Positions 26,722 to 35,620 are shown, counted from the first letter of the stretch. The stretch is DNA of 64,000 nucleotides from Aphodoplasma sp045592745 (GCA_045592745.1 JAZNVH010000031.1:13352-77351); one strand, 5' to 3'. Numbers and translations: made by a program. The notes: generated from the sequence alone by a model not told the origin.

Positions 26722-27981
26722 ATGAGCGAAATTATAAGAGCAGAAAATATAAAAAAATGCTATAAGCTTGGCGAAATCGGTGGCCGCACCCTTCTTGGCA
26801 GTTCGCAAAGCTTTTTTGCGCGCCTTTTTGGCAAAGAAGACCCAAACACTAAAATCGGCGTCAGGAAATATGATAAAAACGAAAGTTTTACCGCACTTGA
26901 TAATGTTTCATTTACAATAAACAAAGGTGAAACTGTCGGAATTATCGGACGAAACGGCGCAGGCAAATCGACGCTTCTTAAAATTCTTTCACGCATTACC
27001 GCTCCTACAGACGGGTGCGTTTATCTTGACGGAAGAGTGTCAAGCATGCTCGAAATCGGTACAGGCTTTCACGCAGAGCTTACAGGTCGTGAGAATATAT
27101 ATTTAAACGGTGCTATTCTTGGAATGAGTAAGGCTGAAGTAGACGAAAAGCTCGATGACATAATTGAATTTTCAGAGTGCGAAAAATTTATTGATACACC
27201 GATAAAGCGTTATTCTTCGGGCATGTATGTAAAGCTTGCATTCGCAGTTGCAGCGCATCTTAATTCGGAAATACTTATTATGGACGAGGTGCTCGCCGTT
27301 GGCGACGCCGCTTTTGTAAGAAAATGCATAGAAAAAATGCGTAGCATCGCAGAGGAAGAAAACCGTACTATATTATATGTAAGTCACAATATGGACACAG
27401 TAAAAAATCTATGCACAAGAACGATTGTGCTTGACAAAGGCAAGATTATATATGACGGAGATACTGACGAAGCAATAAAGTATTATCTGTCATCAAACAC
27501 GCAGAGCGAAACACAAATAACCTTTTGTGAGAACACTCTTATAAAACAACTTAAAAATAAACAAAGAGCAGTTAATATGCTCAGTGCATCCTACCCTTTG
27601 GGCGCAAACACAATAGATGAAAACGGAATGTTAAGTCTAAATATAAACTGGACAAACAAGGATGATATAACGGATTTATGCTTTAGACTTACAGTGTATG
27701 ATTCTACATTAAAAAGCGTCGCAACATCAATGCTGTACGATTTTTATTCGGGTAAAGCAGGTCAAAACGAAAGTGTTACTCTGTGCTTTGATATGAGCAC
27801 ACTTGCGCCTGGAAGATACGAAACACGTTATACCCTTTTTAGACGCTGCGGCATAACAGATGATATCGAAAGCTATATGGGACTTTCGTTTTATAAAACC
27901 GAAAGCATCCTGAAGGCACAGACCAAATGGTATCCTGCCGCTTGGGGAAACGTTGTATTGCCCTCCCCCGAAATATTATAG
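26722..27981 (+). CDS. Polysaccharide ABC exporter ATP-binding protein with Wzt-type C-terminal domain
   Basis: 419-residue ATPase. Walker A GRNGAGKST near 76, signature YSSGM near 164 and Walker B LIMDEV near 184 are intact. After about residue 255 there is an extra 160-residue domain rich in beta strands (for example TNKDDITDLCFRLTVYDS), matching the Wzt C-terminal glycan-recognition domain of two-component O-antigen exporters. In that family the domain binds the non-reducing terminal cap of the glycan. Start ATG at 26722 set by AAGGAGG; the frame extends upstream into the permease gene without a ribosome site. Confidence 0.9.
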   Translation: MSEIIRAENIKKCYKLGEIGGRTLLGSSQSFFARLFGKEDPNTKIGVRKYDKNESFTALDNVSFTINKGETVGIIGRNGAGKSTLLKILSRITAPTDGCVYLDGRVSSMLEIGTGFHAELTGRENIYLNGAILGMSKAEVDEKLDDIIEFSECEKFIDTPIKRYSSGMYVKLAFAVAAHLNSEILIMDEVLAVGDAAFVRKCIEKMRSIAEEENRTILYVSHNMDTVKNLCTRTIVLDKGKIIYDGDTDEAIKYYLSSNTQSETQITFCENTLIKQLKNKQRAVNMLSASYPLGANTIDENGMLSLNINWTNKDDITDLCFRLTVYDSTLKSVATSMLYDFYSGKAGQNESVTLCFDMSTLAPGRYETRYTLFRRCGITDDIESYMGLSFYKTESILKAQTKWYPAAWGNVVLPSPEIL

Positions 27982-28080
27982 GCAAATAAAAATGTTTTGT
28001 CTAAATTATACACATAAAAAAGTCTGTGTTATAAAATTTTTAAAAATAGTCCCAAAGAGTAAAAAGCAGTTGTTATTTGC

Positions 28081-28109
28081 TTGACATACCTTATTTTTAT
28101 TGATATAAT
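28081..28109 (+). promoter_or_regulatory. Consensus promoter of the PFOR gene
   Basis: Perfect TTGACA and TATAAT with 17-base spacing, the strongest promoter in the window. It lies 65 bases before the gene, which has AGAGGAGG as ribosome site. Confidence 0.92.
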
Positions 28110-28173
28110 GTTTTGTGGCGCAATTTTACACGCTTTTTATTTAGTATAAATTTACAATAGAGGAGGATTTTTC

Positions 28174-31100
28174 ATGGCAAGAAAAATGAAAACAATGGAC
28201 GGCAACAATGCCGCCGCTTGGGCTTCATACGCTTTTACCGATGTAGCAGCGATATACCCAATCACTCCTTCATCTGTTATGGCTGAAGTAACAGATGAAT
28301 GGGCAGTTGAAAAGAAGGAAAACATTTTCGGTCAGCCCGTAAAGGTTGTTGAAATGCAGTCCGAAGCAGGTGCAGCAGGTGCCGTTCACGGCTCACTCGC
28401 AGCAGGTGCTCTCACTACTACCTACACAGCTTCACAGGGTCTTCTTTTGATGATTCCGAACATGTACAAAATGGCTGGTGAGCTTTTGCCGTCAGTTATT
28501 CACGTAAGTGCACGTTGTGTAGCTTCACACGCACTTAACATCTTCGGCGATCATTCAGACGTTATGGCATGCCGTCAGACAGGTTATGCAATGCTCTGTT
28601 CAAACAGCCCGCAGGAAGTTATGGACCTTGGTGCAATCGCTCACCTTTCAACAATTAAAGGTCGCGTTCCGTTCCTTCACTTCTTCGATGGCTTCAGAAC
28701 ATCACACGAAATCGATAAGATTGAAGTTTGGGATTATGAAGACCTCAAAGAGATGGTTGATATGGATGCTGTTAAGGCATTCCGTAACGGCTCATTAAAT
28801 CCTGAGCATCCGGTTCTTCGCGGTAGCGCACAAAACCCTGATATATTCTTCCAGAACAGAGAAGCTTGTAACACATATTACAACAATATCCCTGCAGTAG
28901 TTGAAGAGTATATGGACAAGGTTAACGCCAAAATCGGCACAAACTATCACCTTGTTGATTACTATGGTGCACCTGATGCAACAAAAGTTATCGTTGCAAT
29001 GGGCAGCATCTGTGAAACAATTGAAGAAACAATTGATTATATGAATGCAAAGGGTGAAAAAGTTGGTCTTATCAAGATTCGTCTTTACAGACCTTTCCCT
29101 GTTGACGCATTCTTGAAGGCAGTTCCTGCAACATGTAAGAGCATCGCTGTTCTTGACAGAACAAAAGAGCCCGGTTCAATCGGTGAGCCGCTTTACCTTG
29201 ATGTATGTGCTTGCTATGCAGGTAAAAACGACGCTCCCGTTATCATCGGCGGACGTTATGGTCTTGGTTCAAAGGATACTGTTCCTGCAGATATCATCGC
29301 AGCATACAAAAACCTCGATGCAAAAGAGCCGATTAAGGGCTTCACACTTGCTATCGAAGATGACGTTACAAACCTTTCACTTCCGAGAGAAGATTTTTCT
29401 GACACAAGTGCAGAGGGTAACACAGCATGTAAGTTCTGGGGTCTTGGTTCTGACGGTACTGTTGGTGCTAACAAAAACTCCATCAAAATCATCGGTGACC
29501 ACACAGACCTTTATGCACAGGCTTACTTTGCATATGACTCAAAGAAATCAGGCGGTATTACTGTTTCGCACTTGCGCTTTGGTAAAACTCCTATCAAGTC
29601 AACTTACCTCATCAATAAGGCAAACTTTGTAGCATGTCACAACCCGTCATACGTTGATAAGTATGATATGGTAGAAGACCTTGTTCCGGGCGGCAGCTTC
29701 CTTCTTAACTGTGCTTGGGATACAGCTGAGCTTTCAGAAAGATTGCCCGCTAAGATGAAGAAATATATTGCTGATAACAACATCTCACTCTACACAATCG
29801 ATGCTATCGGTATTGCAAAAGAGCTTGGTCTTGGCAATAAAACTTCAATCGTTCTTCAGTCAGCATTCTTCAAAATTGCAGACGTTATCCCGTTTGCAGA
29901 TGCTGTTGAATACATGAAGGCTGCAGTTGTTAAGTCCTTCGGCGCTAAGGGTGAGAAGATTGTAAGCATGAACCATGCAGCAATCGTTGAAGGCGAAAAG
30001 AACATCAAGAAAATCGATGTTCCTGCTGATTGGAAAAATGCAACCGATGCAAAAGCAAAAGCTGATTCAGACGCTCCTGAATTTGTGCAGAATATTCTTG
30101 AGCCGTGTAATGCACAGCGCGGTGACAAGCTTCCTGTATCAACATTTATGAACATGGTTGACGGTCACCTTCCGCAGGGTATGGCAGCATATGAGAAGCG
30201 CGGTATTGCAGTTGACGTTCCTGAATGGATTCCGGAAAACTGTATCCAGTGTAACCAGTGCTCACTCGTTTGCCCGCACGCTGTTATCCGTCCCGCTGTT
30301 ATGAATGAAGAAGAGGCTGCAAACGCTCCTGCTGAAATGAAATCAATGAAGATGAATGGCAAGGGCATGGATGGCTACAAGTTCTCAATGACAGTAAGCA
30401 CACTTGACTGTACAGGTTGCGGTAACTGTGCTAAGGTTTGTCCTGCTAAGGAAAAGGCTCTCGTTATGAAGCCGATTGATACACAGCTTGATGCACAGAA
30501 AGGCTTTGACTATGGTCGCACACTTTCTGTAAAAGAGGACTTGCTTGCACTTCCGCTTAACGCTAAGAATTCTCAGTTCCGTCAGCCGCTCCTCGAGTTC
30601 TCGGGCGCATGCGCAGGCTGCGGTGAAACACCTTATGCAAAGCTTATCACACAGATTTGCGGTGAGCGTTCATACATCTCAAATGCAACAGGATGTTCAT
30701 CAATCTGGGGTGGTAGTGCTCCTTCAACTCCATACACAACAAACCACAAGGGCTTTGGTCCTGCTTGGGCAAACTCATTGTTCGAGGATAATGCTGAGCA
30801 CGGTCTTGGTATGGAAATCGCTGCAAAGCAGCTTCGTGAGAGACTTTCAAACGAAATCGCTGCTATTGACAATGCTGATGTAAAAGCTGCTTACGATGCT
30901 TGGAAAGCAACTTATGATGACGGTGAAGCAAATGCTGCAGATACTGCTAACCTTATTGCTGCACTTGAAAAGGACGGTAGCGCTGCTGCTAAGTCGGTTC
31001 TCGACTTTAAAGACTTCCTTTCAAAGAAAGCCGTATGGATCTTTGGTGGTGACGGTTGGGCTTACGATATCGGTTTCGGTGGTCTTGACCACGTACTTGC

Positions 31101-31680
31101 TTCAGGCGAGGACATCAACGTAATGGTATTCGATACAGAGGTTTACTCAAATACAGGCGGCCAGGCTTCAAAATCTACACCTACCGGTGCTGTTGCACAG
31201 TTCGCTGCAGGTGGTAAGCCGATCAAGAAGAAGAATCTTGCTGAAATCGCAATGTCATATGGCTATGTATACGTTGCACAGGTTGCACTCGGTTATGACA
31301 TGGCTCAGACAGTTAAGGCAATCAAAGAAGCTGTAAGCTATAATGGTCCTTCACTTATCATTGGTTATGCTCCATGTATTAACCATGGTATCAAGGGCGG
31401 CATGACAGATACTCAGAAGATTATCAAGAACGCTGTTATGGCTGGCTACTGGCAGACATTCAGATTTGATCCAAGACTTTCGGCTGAAGGTAAAGTACCG
31501 TTCACAATGGATTCAAAAGATCCGACAGCTTCGTACAGAGACTTTATCATGAACGAAGTTTGTTACAGCTCGCTTGCTCGCAAGTTCCCAGAAAAAGCAG
31601 AGGAGCTCTTCACAGAAGCAGAGAAGCAGGCTAAAGAACGTTATGAACATTGGACAAAGTACAGCAAGCTTTTTGAATAA
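28174..31680 (+). CDS. nifJ: Pyruvate:ferredoxin (flavodoxin) oxidoreductase, single chain
   Basis: Oxidatively decarboxylates pyruvate to acetyl-CoA and reduces ferredoxin; the main pyruvate outlet of anaerobes. The 1168-aa chain has all fused domains: N-terminal pyruvate site (YPITPSSVMAE near 28, MQSEAGAAGA), a 2x[4Fe-4S] ferredoxin domain (CIQCNQCSLVCPH near 690 and CTGCGNCAKVCPA near 750), the proximal cluster Cys (ACAGCGETPY near 812) and the TPP domain (GGDGWAYDIGFGG near 960, SNTGGQ). The codon choice is strongly biased and the promoter perfect, so it is probably among the most expressed genes here. Monocistronic. Confidence 0.97.
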   Translation: MARKMKTMDGNNAAAWASYAFTDVAAIYPITPSSVMAEVTDEWAVEKKENIFGQPVKVVEMQSEAGAAGAVHGSLAAGALTTTYTASQGLLLMIPNMYKMAGELLPSVIHVSARCVASHALNIFGDHSDVMACRQTGYAMLCSNSPQEVMDLGAIAHLSTIKGRVPFLHFFDGFRTSHEIDKIEVWDYEDLKEMVDMDAVKAFRNGSLNPEHPVLRGSAQNPDIFFQNREACNTYYNNIPAVVEEYMDKVNAKIGTNYHLVDYYGAPDATKVIVAMGSICETIEETIDYMNAKGEKVGLIKIRLYRPFPVDAFLKAVPATCKSIAVLDRTKEPGSIGEPLYLDVCACYAGKNDAPVIIGGRYGLGSKDTVPADIIAAYKNLDAKEPIKGFTLAIEDDVTNLSLPREDFSDTSAEGNTACKFWGLGSDGTVGANKNSIKIIGDHTDLYAQAYFAYDSKKSGGITVSHLRFGKTPIKSTYLINKANFVACHNPSYVDKYDMVEDLVPGGSFLLNCAWDTAELSERLPAKMKKYIADNNISLYTIDAIGIAKELGLGNKTSIVLQSAFFKIADVIPFADAVEYMKAAVVKSFGAKGEKIVSMNHAAIVEGEKNIKKIDVPADWKNATDAKAKADSDAPEFVQNILEPCNAQRGDKLPVSTFMNMVDGHLPQGMAAYEKRGIAVDVPEWIPENCIQCNQCSLVCPHAVIRPAVMNEEEAANAPAEMKSMKMNGKGMDGYKFSMTVSTLDCTGCGNCAKVCPAKEKALVMKPIDTQLDAQKGFDYGRTLSVKEDLLALPLNAKNSQFRQPLLEFSGACAGCGETPYAKLITQICGERSYISNATGCSSIWGGSAPSTPYTTNHKGFGPAWANSLFEDNAEHGLGMEIAAKQLRERLSNEIAAIDNADVKAAYDAWKATYDDGEANAADTANLIAALEKDGSAAAKSVLDFKDFLSKKAVWIFGGDGWAYDIGFGGLDHVLASGEDINVMVFDTEVYSNTGGQASKSTPTGAVAQFAAGGKPIKKKNLAEIAMSYGYVYVAQVALGYDMAQTVKAIKEAVSYNGPSLIIGYAPCINHGIKGGMTDTQKIIKNAVMAGYWQTFRFDPRLSAEGKVPFTMDSKDPTASYRDFIMNEVCYSSLARKFPEKAEELFTEAEKQAKERYEHWTKYSKLFE

Positions 31681-31700
31681 TTTTAAAGCTTAACAAAATT

Positions 31701-31734
31701 AAACGACGGATGAAATCATCCGTCGTTTTTTTAT
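31701..31734. terminator. Terminator of the PFOR gene
   Basis: A perfect 13-bp inverted repeat (AAACGACGGATGA / TCATCCGTCGTTT) followed by a T-run on the plus strand. It also faces the stop of the convergent phage-like gene and may serve both. Confidence 0.88.
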
Positions 31735-32651
31735 TGCTGATATTTAAAACCACATGTCTGCCAACCATCATTTGAATAAGCTGCTCCCTTTACAGCTTTT
31801 CCTGTTGCGCGTAGCGTTCCGCTATACTCGTACCACTCCATGTTTTCACCTTGTCTTCCTCCCACAACGGCAAAATCTCTTATATATGCCACATAAGCGT
31901 CATCCTTGTTCAAAGGACGTGTAAAATCCACGGTAATTATTTTCCGCACTGATAACCTCCCTGCAATTTCTTCATCACATATTCTGGAAATATCATTATG
32001 CACAGGATTTGTTAGATATCTTTCAAAACTATAGCATATATACGGCATATAACGCACTTTTTGGGCGAAATTAAATTGTCTAAAAAACCGTCCTTGTTCC
32101 ATAGGATTCTTTTCAGTAACAAGCTTTGTAAAATTACTCATTTTTACGTACGAGGTTTTTTTACCATTTTCTAAGCCATAATACATGAGCATATTACTTG
32201 ATTTCATCATACTCTCAGTATTAGTAATGCTTATATCGAACTTTTTTTCATACACAACACAGCACTGTATGCAATATGAGGCAAGCTCGCTCATAGCAGA
32301 AAACACATAACTTGCACGAATTACATCTATACGCATCAGCTTGCCACAATCAAATAACCGATTTTTATCTTCACTGCCAAAACGTTTTGTCCAATTGCTA
32401 AACTCATTATACATTTTTTCAACGGATAATTTTTTTCGCTCTTCAGCATCAAAGAGATCTTTTGTCTTAATTGCAAACATTCTTTGCATAAGACAGCCCC
32501 CATCCGAATAACGCTTTAGTACCGAAGGCATTGATGACGTTTCAAAGCTGTATTCAATTTGCTTTGCCCCAATTATTTCTTCCTTTATAAAGCCATTTTC
32601 AAAAAGTCCGCAATTTTGTTTGACAAATTCATAAAACATTTCAATATCCAT
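31731..32651 (-). CDS. Phage tail-terminator/tail-tube fusion-like protein
   Basis: No single family fits the whole 306-aa chain. Residues about 1-145 resemble siphophage minor capsid/tail-terminator proteins: the pattern is YSFETSSMPSVLKRYSDGGCLMQ, an aromatic F-IKTKDLFD segment, W near 88 and a closing IQCCVVYEKK strand. Residues about 155-306 resemble a phage tail-tube protein: FTKLVTEKNPMEQ, a long middle region, FAVVGGRQGENMEWYEYSGTL, then GKAVKGAAYSNDGWQTC. In phages these are two consecutive structural genes; here they are one frame. GGGAGGG precedes the ATG by 8 bases. It is divergent from the XRE repressor, with a palindromic operator only 28 bases upstream. No other capsid, portal or integrase gene is nearby. 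The function is unknown; assignment is by motif memory only. Confidence 0.55.
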   Translation of the reverse strand: MDIEMFYEFVKQNCGLFENGFIKEEIIGAKQIEYSFETSSMPSVLKRYSDGGCLMQRMFAIKTKDLFDAEERKKLSVEKMYNEFSNWTKRFGSEDKNRLFDCGKLMRIDVIRASYVFSAMSELASYCIQCCVVYEKKFDISITNTESMMKSSNMLMYYGLENGKKTSYVKMSNFTKLVTEKNPMEQGRFFRQFNFAQKVRYMPYICYSFERYLTNPVHNDISRICDEEIAGRLSVRKIITVDFTRPLNKDDAYVAYIRDFAVVGGRQGENMEWYEYSGTLRATGKAVKGAAYSNDGWQTCGFKYQQ

Positions 32652-32678
32652 ATTTTTTCCCTCCCAAGTTTTTTGTTG

Positions 32679-32693
32679 GTGATTTTAAATCAC
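32679..32693. promoter_or_regulatory. Palindromic operator O1
   Basis: GTGATTTTAAATCAC, two 7-bp arms around one base. It lies between the tail-fusion gene and its probable promoter, where a bound repressor would block transcription. It matches O2 apart from the central base. Confidence 0.75.
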
Positions 32694-32781
32694 TTGCTTT
32701 TTAAAAAAATTTGATAGAAAAATTTATCACACCTCCTCCTTTCTACGTAATGTATTGGTTGTCATTGCTACAGTGTTTTTG

Positions 32782-32796
32782 GTGATTTAAAATCAC
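32782..32796. promoter_or_regulatory. Palindromic operator O2
   Basis: GTGATTTAAAATCAC, the same palindrome as O1, 103 bases away centre to centre. A half-site GTGATT follows at 32818. The adjacent XRE protein is the obvious binder (inference). Confidence 0.75.
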
Positions 32797-32857
32797 ATAT
32801 AAATTATATCAAACACGTGATTATCTGTCAACATATTTTTTAAAATCGCAAAAAATG

Positions 32858-32886
32858 TTGACTTTCAAGAAACAATACGATATATT
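32858..32886 (+). promoter_or_regulatory. Promoter of the XRE repressor gene
   Basis: TTGACT and TATATT with 17-base spacing. The predicted start near 32893 gives a very short leader that begins almost at the AGGAGG ribosome site. Confidence 0.78.
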
Positions 32887-32906
32887 TATCTTAGGAGGAT
32901 ATACAA

Positions 32907-33401
32907 ATGAACGAAATACACAAAAATATAAAACAAATCAGACTTGAACGTGGTTTGTCGCAAGAAGAACTTGCTGAAAAAATGGGCTATACATCCCGCT
33001 CCACAATCGCAAAAATTGAAAGCGGAAAAAATGATATTCCACAATCAAAAATTAAAGCTTTTGCCGATGCGCTTTCCACCACCCCATCACGACTTTTAGG
33101 TCTTGATAGTGAAACACTTCTCTCAATGAATGATGCTGATACAGATAAAATTCTCAAACTGGCGAATTTACTTAATAATGATGGAAAAAGAAAAACAATA
33201 GACTATATGAAGCTTTTATCATCAAATCCCGATTTTTCAAAAAAAACCGACGATTTTGCTTCTCCCAAAAATGTTGTTGTGCCAATTGCTGCACGCGGCA
33301 ACGTTTCACAAAACAAAATTCTAACAAAAGAAGAATATGAAAGGGCAGAAAATACAAAATTTAATGGACTTAAACCCAAAAAACAACTCCCAAAATTTTA
33401 A
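32907..33401 (+). CDS. XRE-family phage-type repressor (ImmR-like)
   Basis: 164-aa transcription factor. The helix-turn-helix occupies residues about 5-62 (IKQIRLERGLSQEELAEKMGYTSRSTIAKIESG, partly quoted), the classic Cro/cI fold. The rest is a linker and a C-terminal tail with no clear LexA-type Ser-Lys protease motif, so it cannot be expected to self-cleave. The next gene encodes an ImmA/IrrE peptidase; in ICEBs1 and related phages that pairing removes the repressor (ImmR-ImmA). It is divergent from the tail-fusion gene and probably represses both sides through O1/O2. Confidence 0.88.
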   Translation: MNEIHKNIKQIRLERGLSQEELAEKMGYTSRSTIAKIESGKNDIPQSKIKAFADALSTTPSRLLGLDSETLLSMNDADTDKILKLANLLNNDGKRKTIDYMKLLSSNPDFSKKTDDFASPKNVVVPIAARGNVSQNKILTKEEYERAENTKFNGLKPKKQLPKF

Positions 33402-33499
33402 ATAAAAACGCCTTCTACAACACATACTTGAGTAATGATTTATAAAAAACAATCGACTTTTTTCGACATTAAGTTCATAATTATTAATGAGGTGATATT

Positions 33500-34162
33500 A
33501 TGAACGAGTCAAATTTTTACTCAAACTATATGCAGGCGCGAAATAAAGCTTGGGAAATTATTTTCAAATTTGGTATAAATTCTCTTCCTGTGCCGATATC
33601 AAAACTATGTAATCAAATGGATATACGCCTATTTAGTTACATTGAAGCAGACAGTCTTATAAAAGCATATAAGCTTACCGAATACACAAAAAACGACGGC
33701 TTTGCAACAATTATCCAAAATAATTATGTGATTTTTTATAATGAAAATATACCAAAAAGTCGCATACGATTTACTATCGCGCATGAAATCGGACATATTG
33801 TACTTGGAGACTTAATCAAAACAAATCCATCAGGACGCTCGCGCGCAACCTCGTGGAACATTGGTGAACAAACAGAGCCCGATCCTTGTGAAGCAGCCGC
33901 AAATATCTTCGCAAGCAGACTTTTGGCTCCCGCTTGTGTTCTATGGAAGCTGGGAATAGACAATGCAGATGAGATTTCGCTACTTTGTGGTCTTTCAAAA
34001 TCTGCATCACAGATACGCGCAAATCGCATGAAAACACTGTGCACTCGCAAAAAATTTATCGCAAGTCCACTTGAAGCAAAAGTTCTCGAACAGTTTTACG
34101 ATTTTATTTCATCAAAACAAAATTCTCTTTTTAAAAAAGATACTCATTTAGATAAGCTGTAA
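33500..34162 (+). CDS. ImmA/IrrE-family metalloendopeptidase
   Basis: 220-aa zinc peptidase of the COG2856 family. The HEIGH zinc motif lies near residue 96 (TIAHEIGHIVLG), with the third ligand in EAAANIFASRLLAP near 133. Such proteins cleave cognate XRE repressors and induce mobile elements after damage or quorum signals. GAGGTG is 7 bases from the ATG. About 100 AT-rich bases separate it from the repressor gene, so it may share that transcript. A terminator follows. Confidence 0.9.
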   Translation: MNESNFYSNYMQARNKAWEIIFKFGINSLPVPISKLCNQMDIRLFSYIEADSLIKAYKLTEYTKNDGFATIIQNNYVIFYNENIPKSRIRFTIAHEIGHIVLGDLIKTNPSGRSRATSWNIGEQTEPDPCEAAANIFASRLLAPACVLWKLGIDNADEISLLCGLSKSASQIRANRMKTLCTRKKFIASPLEAKVLEQFYDFISSKQNSLFKKDTHLDKL

Positions 34163-34170
34163 CTAAAAAT

Positions 34171-34203
34171 CCTCGATATCAAAAGATACCGAGGCTTTTT
34201 TTA
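34171..34203. terminator. Terminator between immA-like gene and hisF
   Basis: CCTCGATATC and GATACCGAGG pair with one mismatch around AAAA, followed by seven Ts. It ends the phage-like cassette and faces the convergent his genes. Confidence 0.8.
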
Positions 34204-34207
34204 TAAA

Positions 34208-35002
34208 TTATAGTATATACGGTCTTATAGGCTGGCCGTTTGCAATAAGATAATCCTTGATCTCTTTTACATGGTAGTTTCTTGGCATTTTGGGTGAATA
34301 AAGCATAGACGATATTATTCCCGCCGATGCACCGGTCTTTGAAAATACCTCCAACAGATGCTCAGGCTTGCCTGCACCGCCTGATGCAATTACGGGAATG
34401 TTGACTGCATCCGAAATCATTTTCGTAATTTCGATATCGTATCCCTGATGCGTACCATCATTGTCAATGGAATTTACGCATATTTCACCTGCGCCAAGCG
34501 ATTCTCCCCTCTTTGCCCATTCGACTGCATCCATACCTGTAAACACACGCGCTCCATCAATCGCTATTTCGTATCCGCTCGGTATTTTCTCGCTTTTATC
34601 AACCTTTTTAACCTGCATACTGAGCACAATACACTGTCTGCCAAACGCACGCGCTCCATCATTTATAATCTGCGGATTGCGAACCGCCATAGAGTCAATG
34701 CTGATTTTTTCTGCACCTGCCTTAAGCACCTCATACATATCATCAAGGTTTCTTATGCCTCCACCCACAGTAAACGGCACAAATACATTTTCAGCAACCA
34801 TTTTTACCGTATCAATATCAATTTTTCTTTTCTCGGCACTTGCAAGTATATCAAAAAAGATGATTTCGTCTATCTGATCTGCATATATTTTTTTTGCAAC
34901 CGTTTCTGCCCTGTCAATATCTATATTATTTTGAAATTTGTGTGCCTTTGTAACCATTTTATCTCTTATATCAAAGCACGCTATCAGTCTTTTTGTAAGC
35001 AT
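34208..35002 (-). CDS. hisF: HisF-like imidazole glycerol phosphate synthase cyclase subunit, variant active site
   Basis: TIM-barrel cyclase subunit that normally closes the imidazole ring with ammonia from HisH. 264 aa. Numbering matches Thermotoga HisF almost exactly: Asp11, Lys19 and Asp51 are kept, as are the phosphate-loop GGGIRN and ASGGAGKPEH segments. However, position 103 is Asp rather than Asn, and position 130, normally the essential general-acid/base Asp, is Gln (LSMQVKK). The equivalent of Asp176 is kept at 180 (NSIDNDGT). 15 bases downstream of hisH in the murT-gatD-hisH-hisF group. It may be a divergent true HisF or a paralogue with another substrate, as seen for HisF-like proteins in glycan pathways. 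Confidence 0.8.
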   Translation of the reverse strand: MLTKRLIACFDIRDKMVTKAHKFQNNIDIDRAETVAKKIYADQIDEIIFFDILASAEKRKIDIDTVKMVAENVFVPFTVGGGIRNLDDMYEVLKAGAEKISIDSMAVRNPQIINDGARAFGRQCIVLSMQVKKVDKSEKIPSGYEIAIDGARVFTGMDAVEWAKRGESLGAGEICVNSIDNDGTHQGYDIEITKMISDAVNIPVIASGGAGKPEHLLEVFSKTGASAGIISSMLYSPKMPRNYHVKEIKDYLIANGQPIRPYIL

Positions 35003-35017
35003 TGTTTTCCCCCCTCA

Positions 35018-35620
35018 TTAAAGCGATGCAAAATTTTTAAGAAGCTTTAGCCCAATTTCGCCGCTCTTTTCAACGTGAAATTGTGACGCATATATGTTGT
35101 CTTTATTTATCATCGAGCAAAAATCCTTGCCGTAATTTGTATACGCAAGAGCAATCTCACTGTCTTGCGGACGAATATAATACGAATTTACAAAATAAAA
35201 ATACTCCTCTTTGCTAATGCCGTCAAGTATGGCATTTTCCCTTGTAAATTTTGCACTGTTCCATCCAATCTGCGGCACTCGCACATCCTTTTCATCAAAA
35301 CGCACAACATCACCCTTAAACCAGCCAAGACACGTTGCGTTGTCCTCTTCGCTTTTTTCAAAAAGCACCTGAAGGCCAACACAAATTCCCATAAACGGCT
35401 TTTTGTTTACAAGCGCATGCTCCTCTAAAGTACCTATAAGGTCAAGCTCGCGAAGTGAATCGATCGTAGCACCCGCCGAGCCAACGCCCGGAAGTATAAT
35501 GTGACTACACTCCGAAAGAGCTTTTTTATCTGCACTCAAAACCGCCTCAATGCCAAGGTGTGAGAGCGCACTTTTCACGCTCGGACCATTTCCCGCTTTA
35601 TAATCAATTATGCCAATCAT
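35018..35620 (-). CDS. hisH: HisH-like glutamine amidotransferase subunit
   Basis: Class I glutaminase that supplies ammonia to HisF, 200 aa. The triad is intact: nucleophile Cys80 in GICVGLQVLF, and His/Glu in QFHVEKSG near 183. The N-terminal loop reads DYKAGNGPSV instead of the common DYGAGNL-SV, and the oxyanion region is GVGSAGATIDSL, so it is divergent like its partner. It lies 32 bases after gatD, with its own ribosome site. No other histidine gene is in the window. Confidence 0.85.
   Translation of the reverse strand: MIGIIDYKAGNGPSVKSALSHLGIEAVLSADKKALSECSHIILPGVGSAGATIDSLRELDLIGTLEEHALVNKKPFMGICVGLQVLFEKSEEDNATCLGWFKGDVVRFDEKDVRVPQIGWNSAKFTRENAILDGISKEEYFYFVNSYYIRPQDSEIALAYTNYGKDFCSMINKDNIYASQFHVEKSGEIGLKLLKNFASL

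Noticed and set aside
31731..34203. Calling the cassette an intact prophage or ICE
   Set aside because: No integrase, excisionase, relaxase, capsid or lysis genes and no direct repeats seen at its edges.
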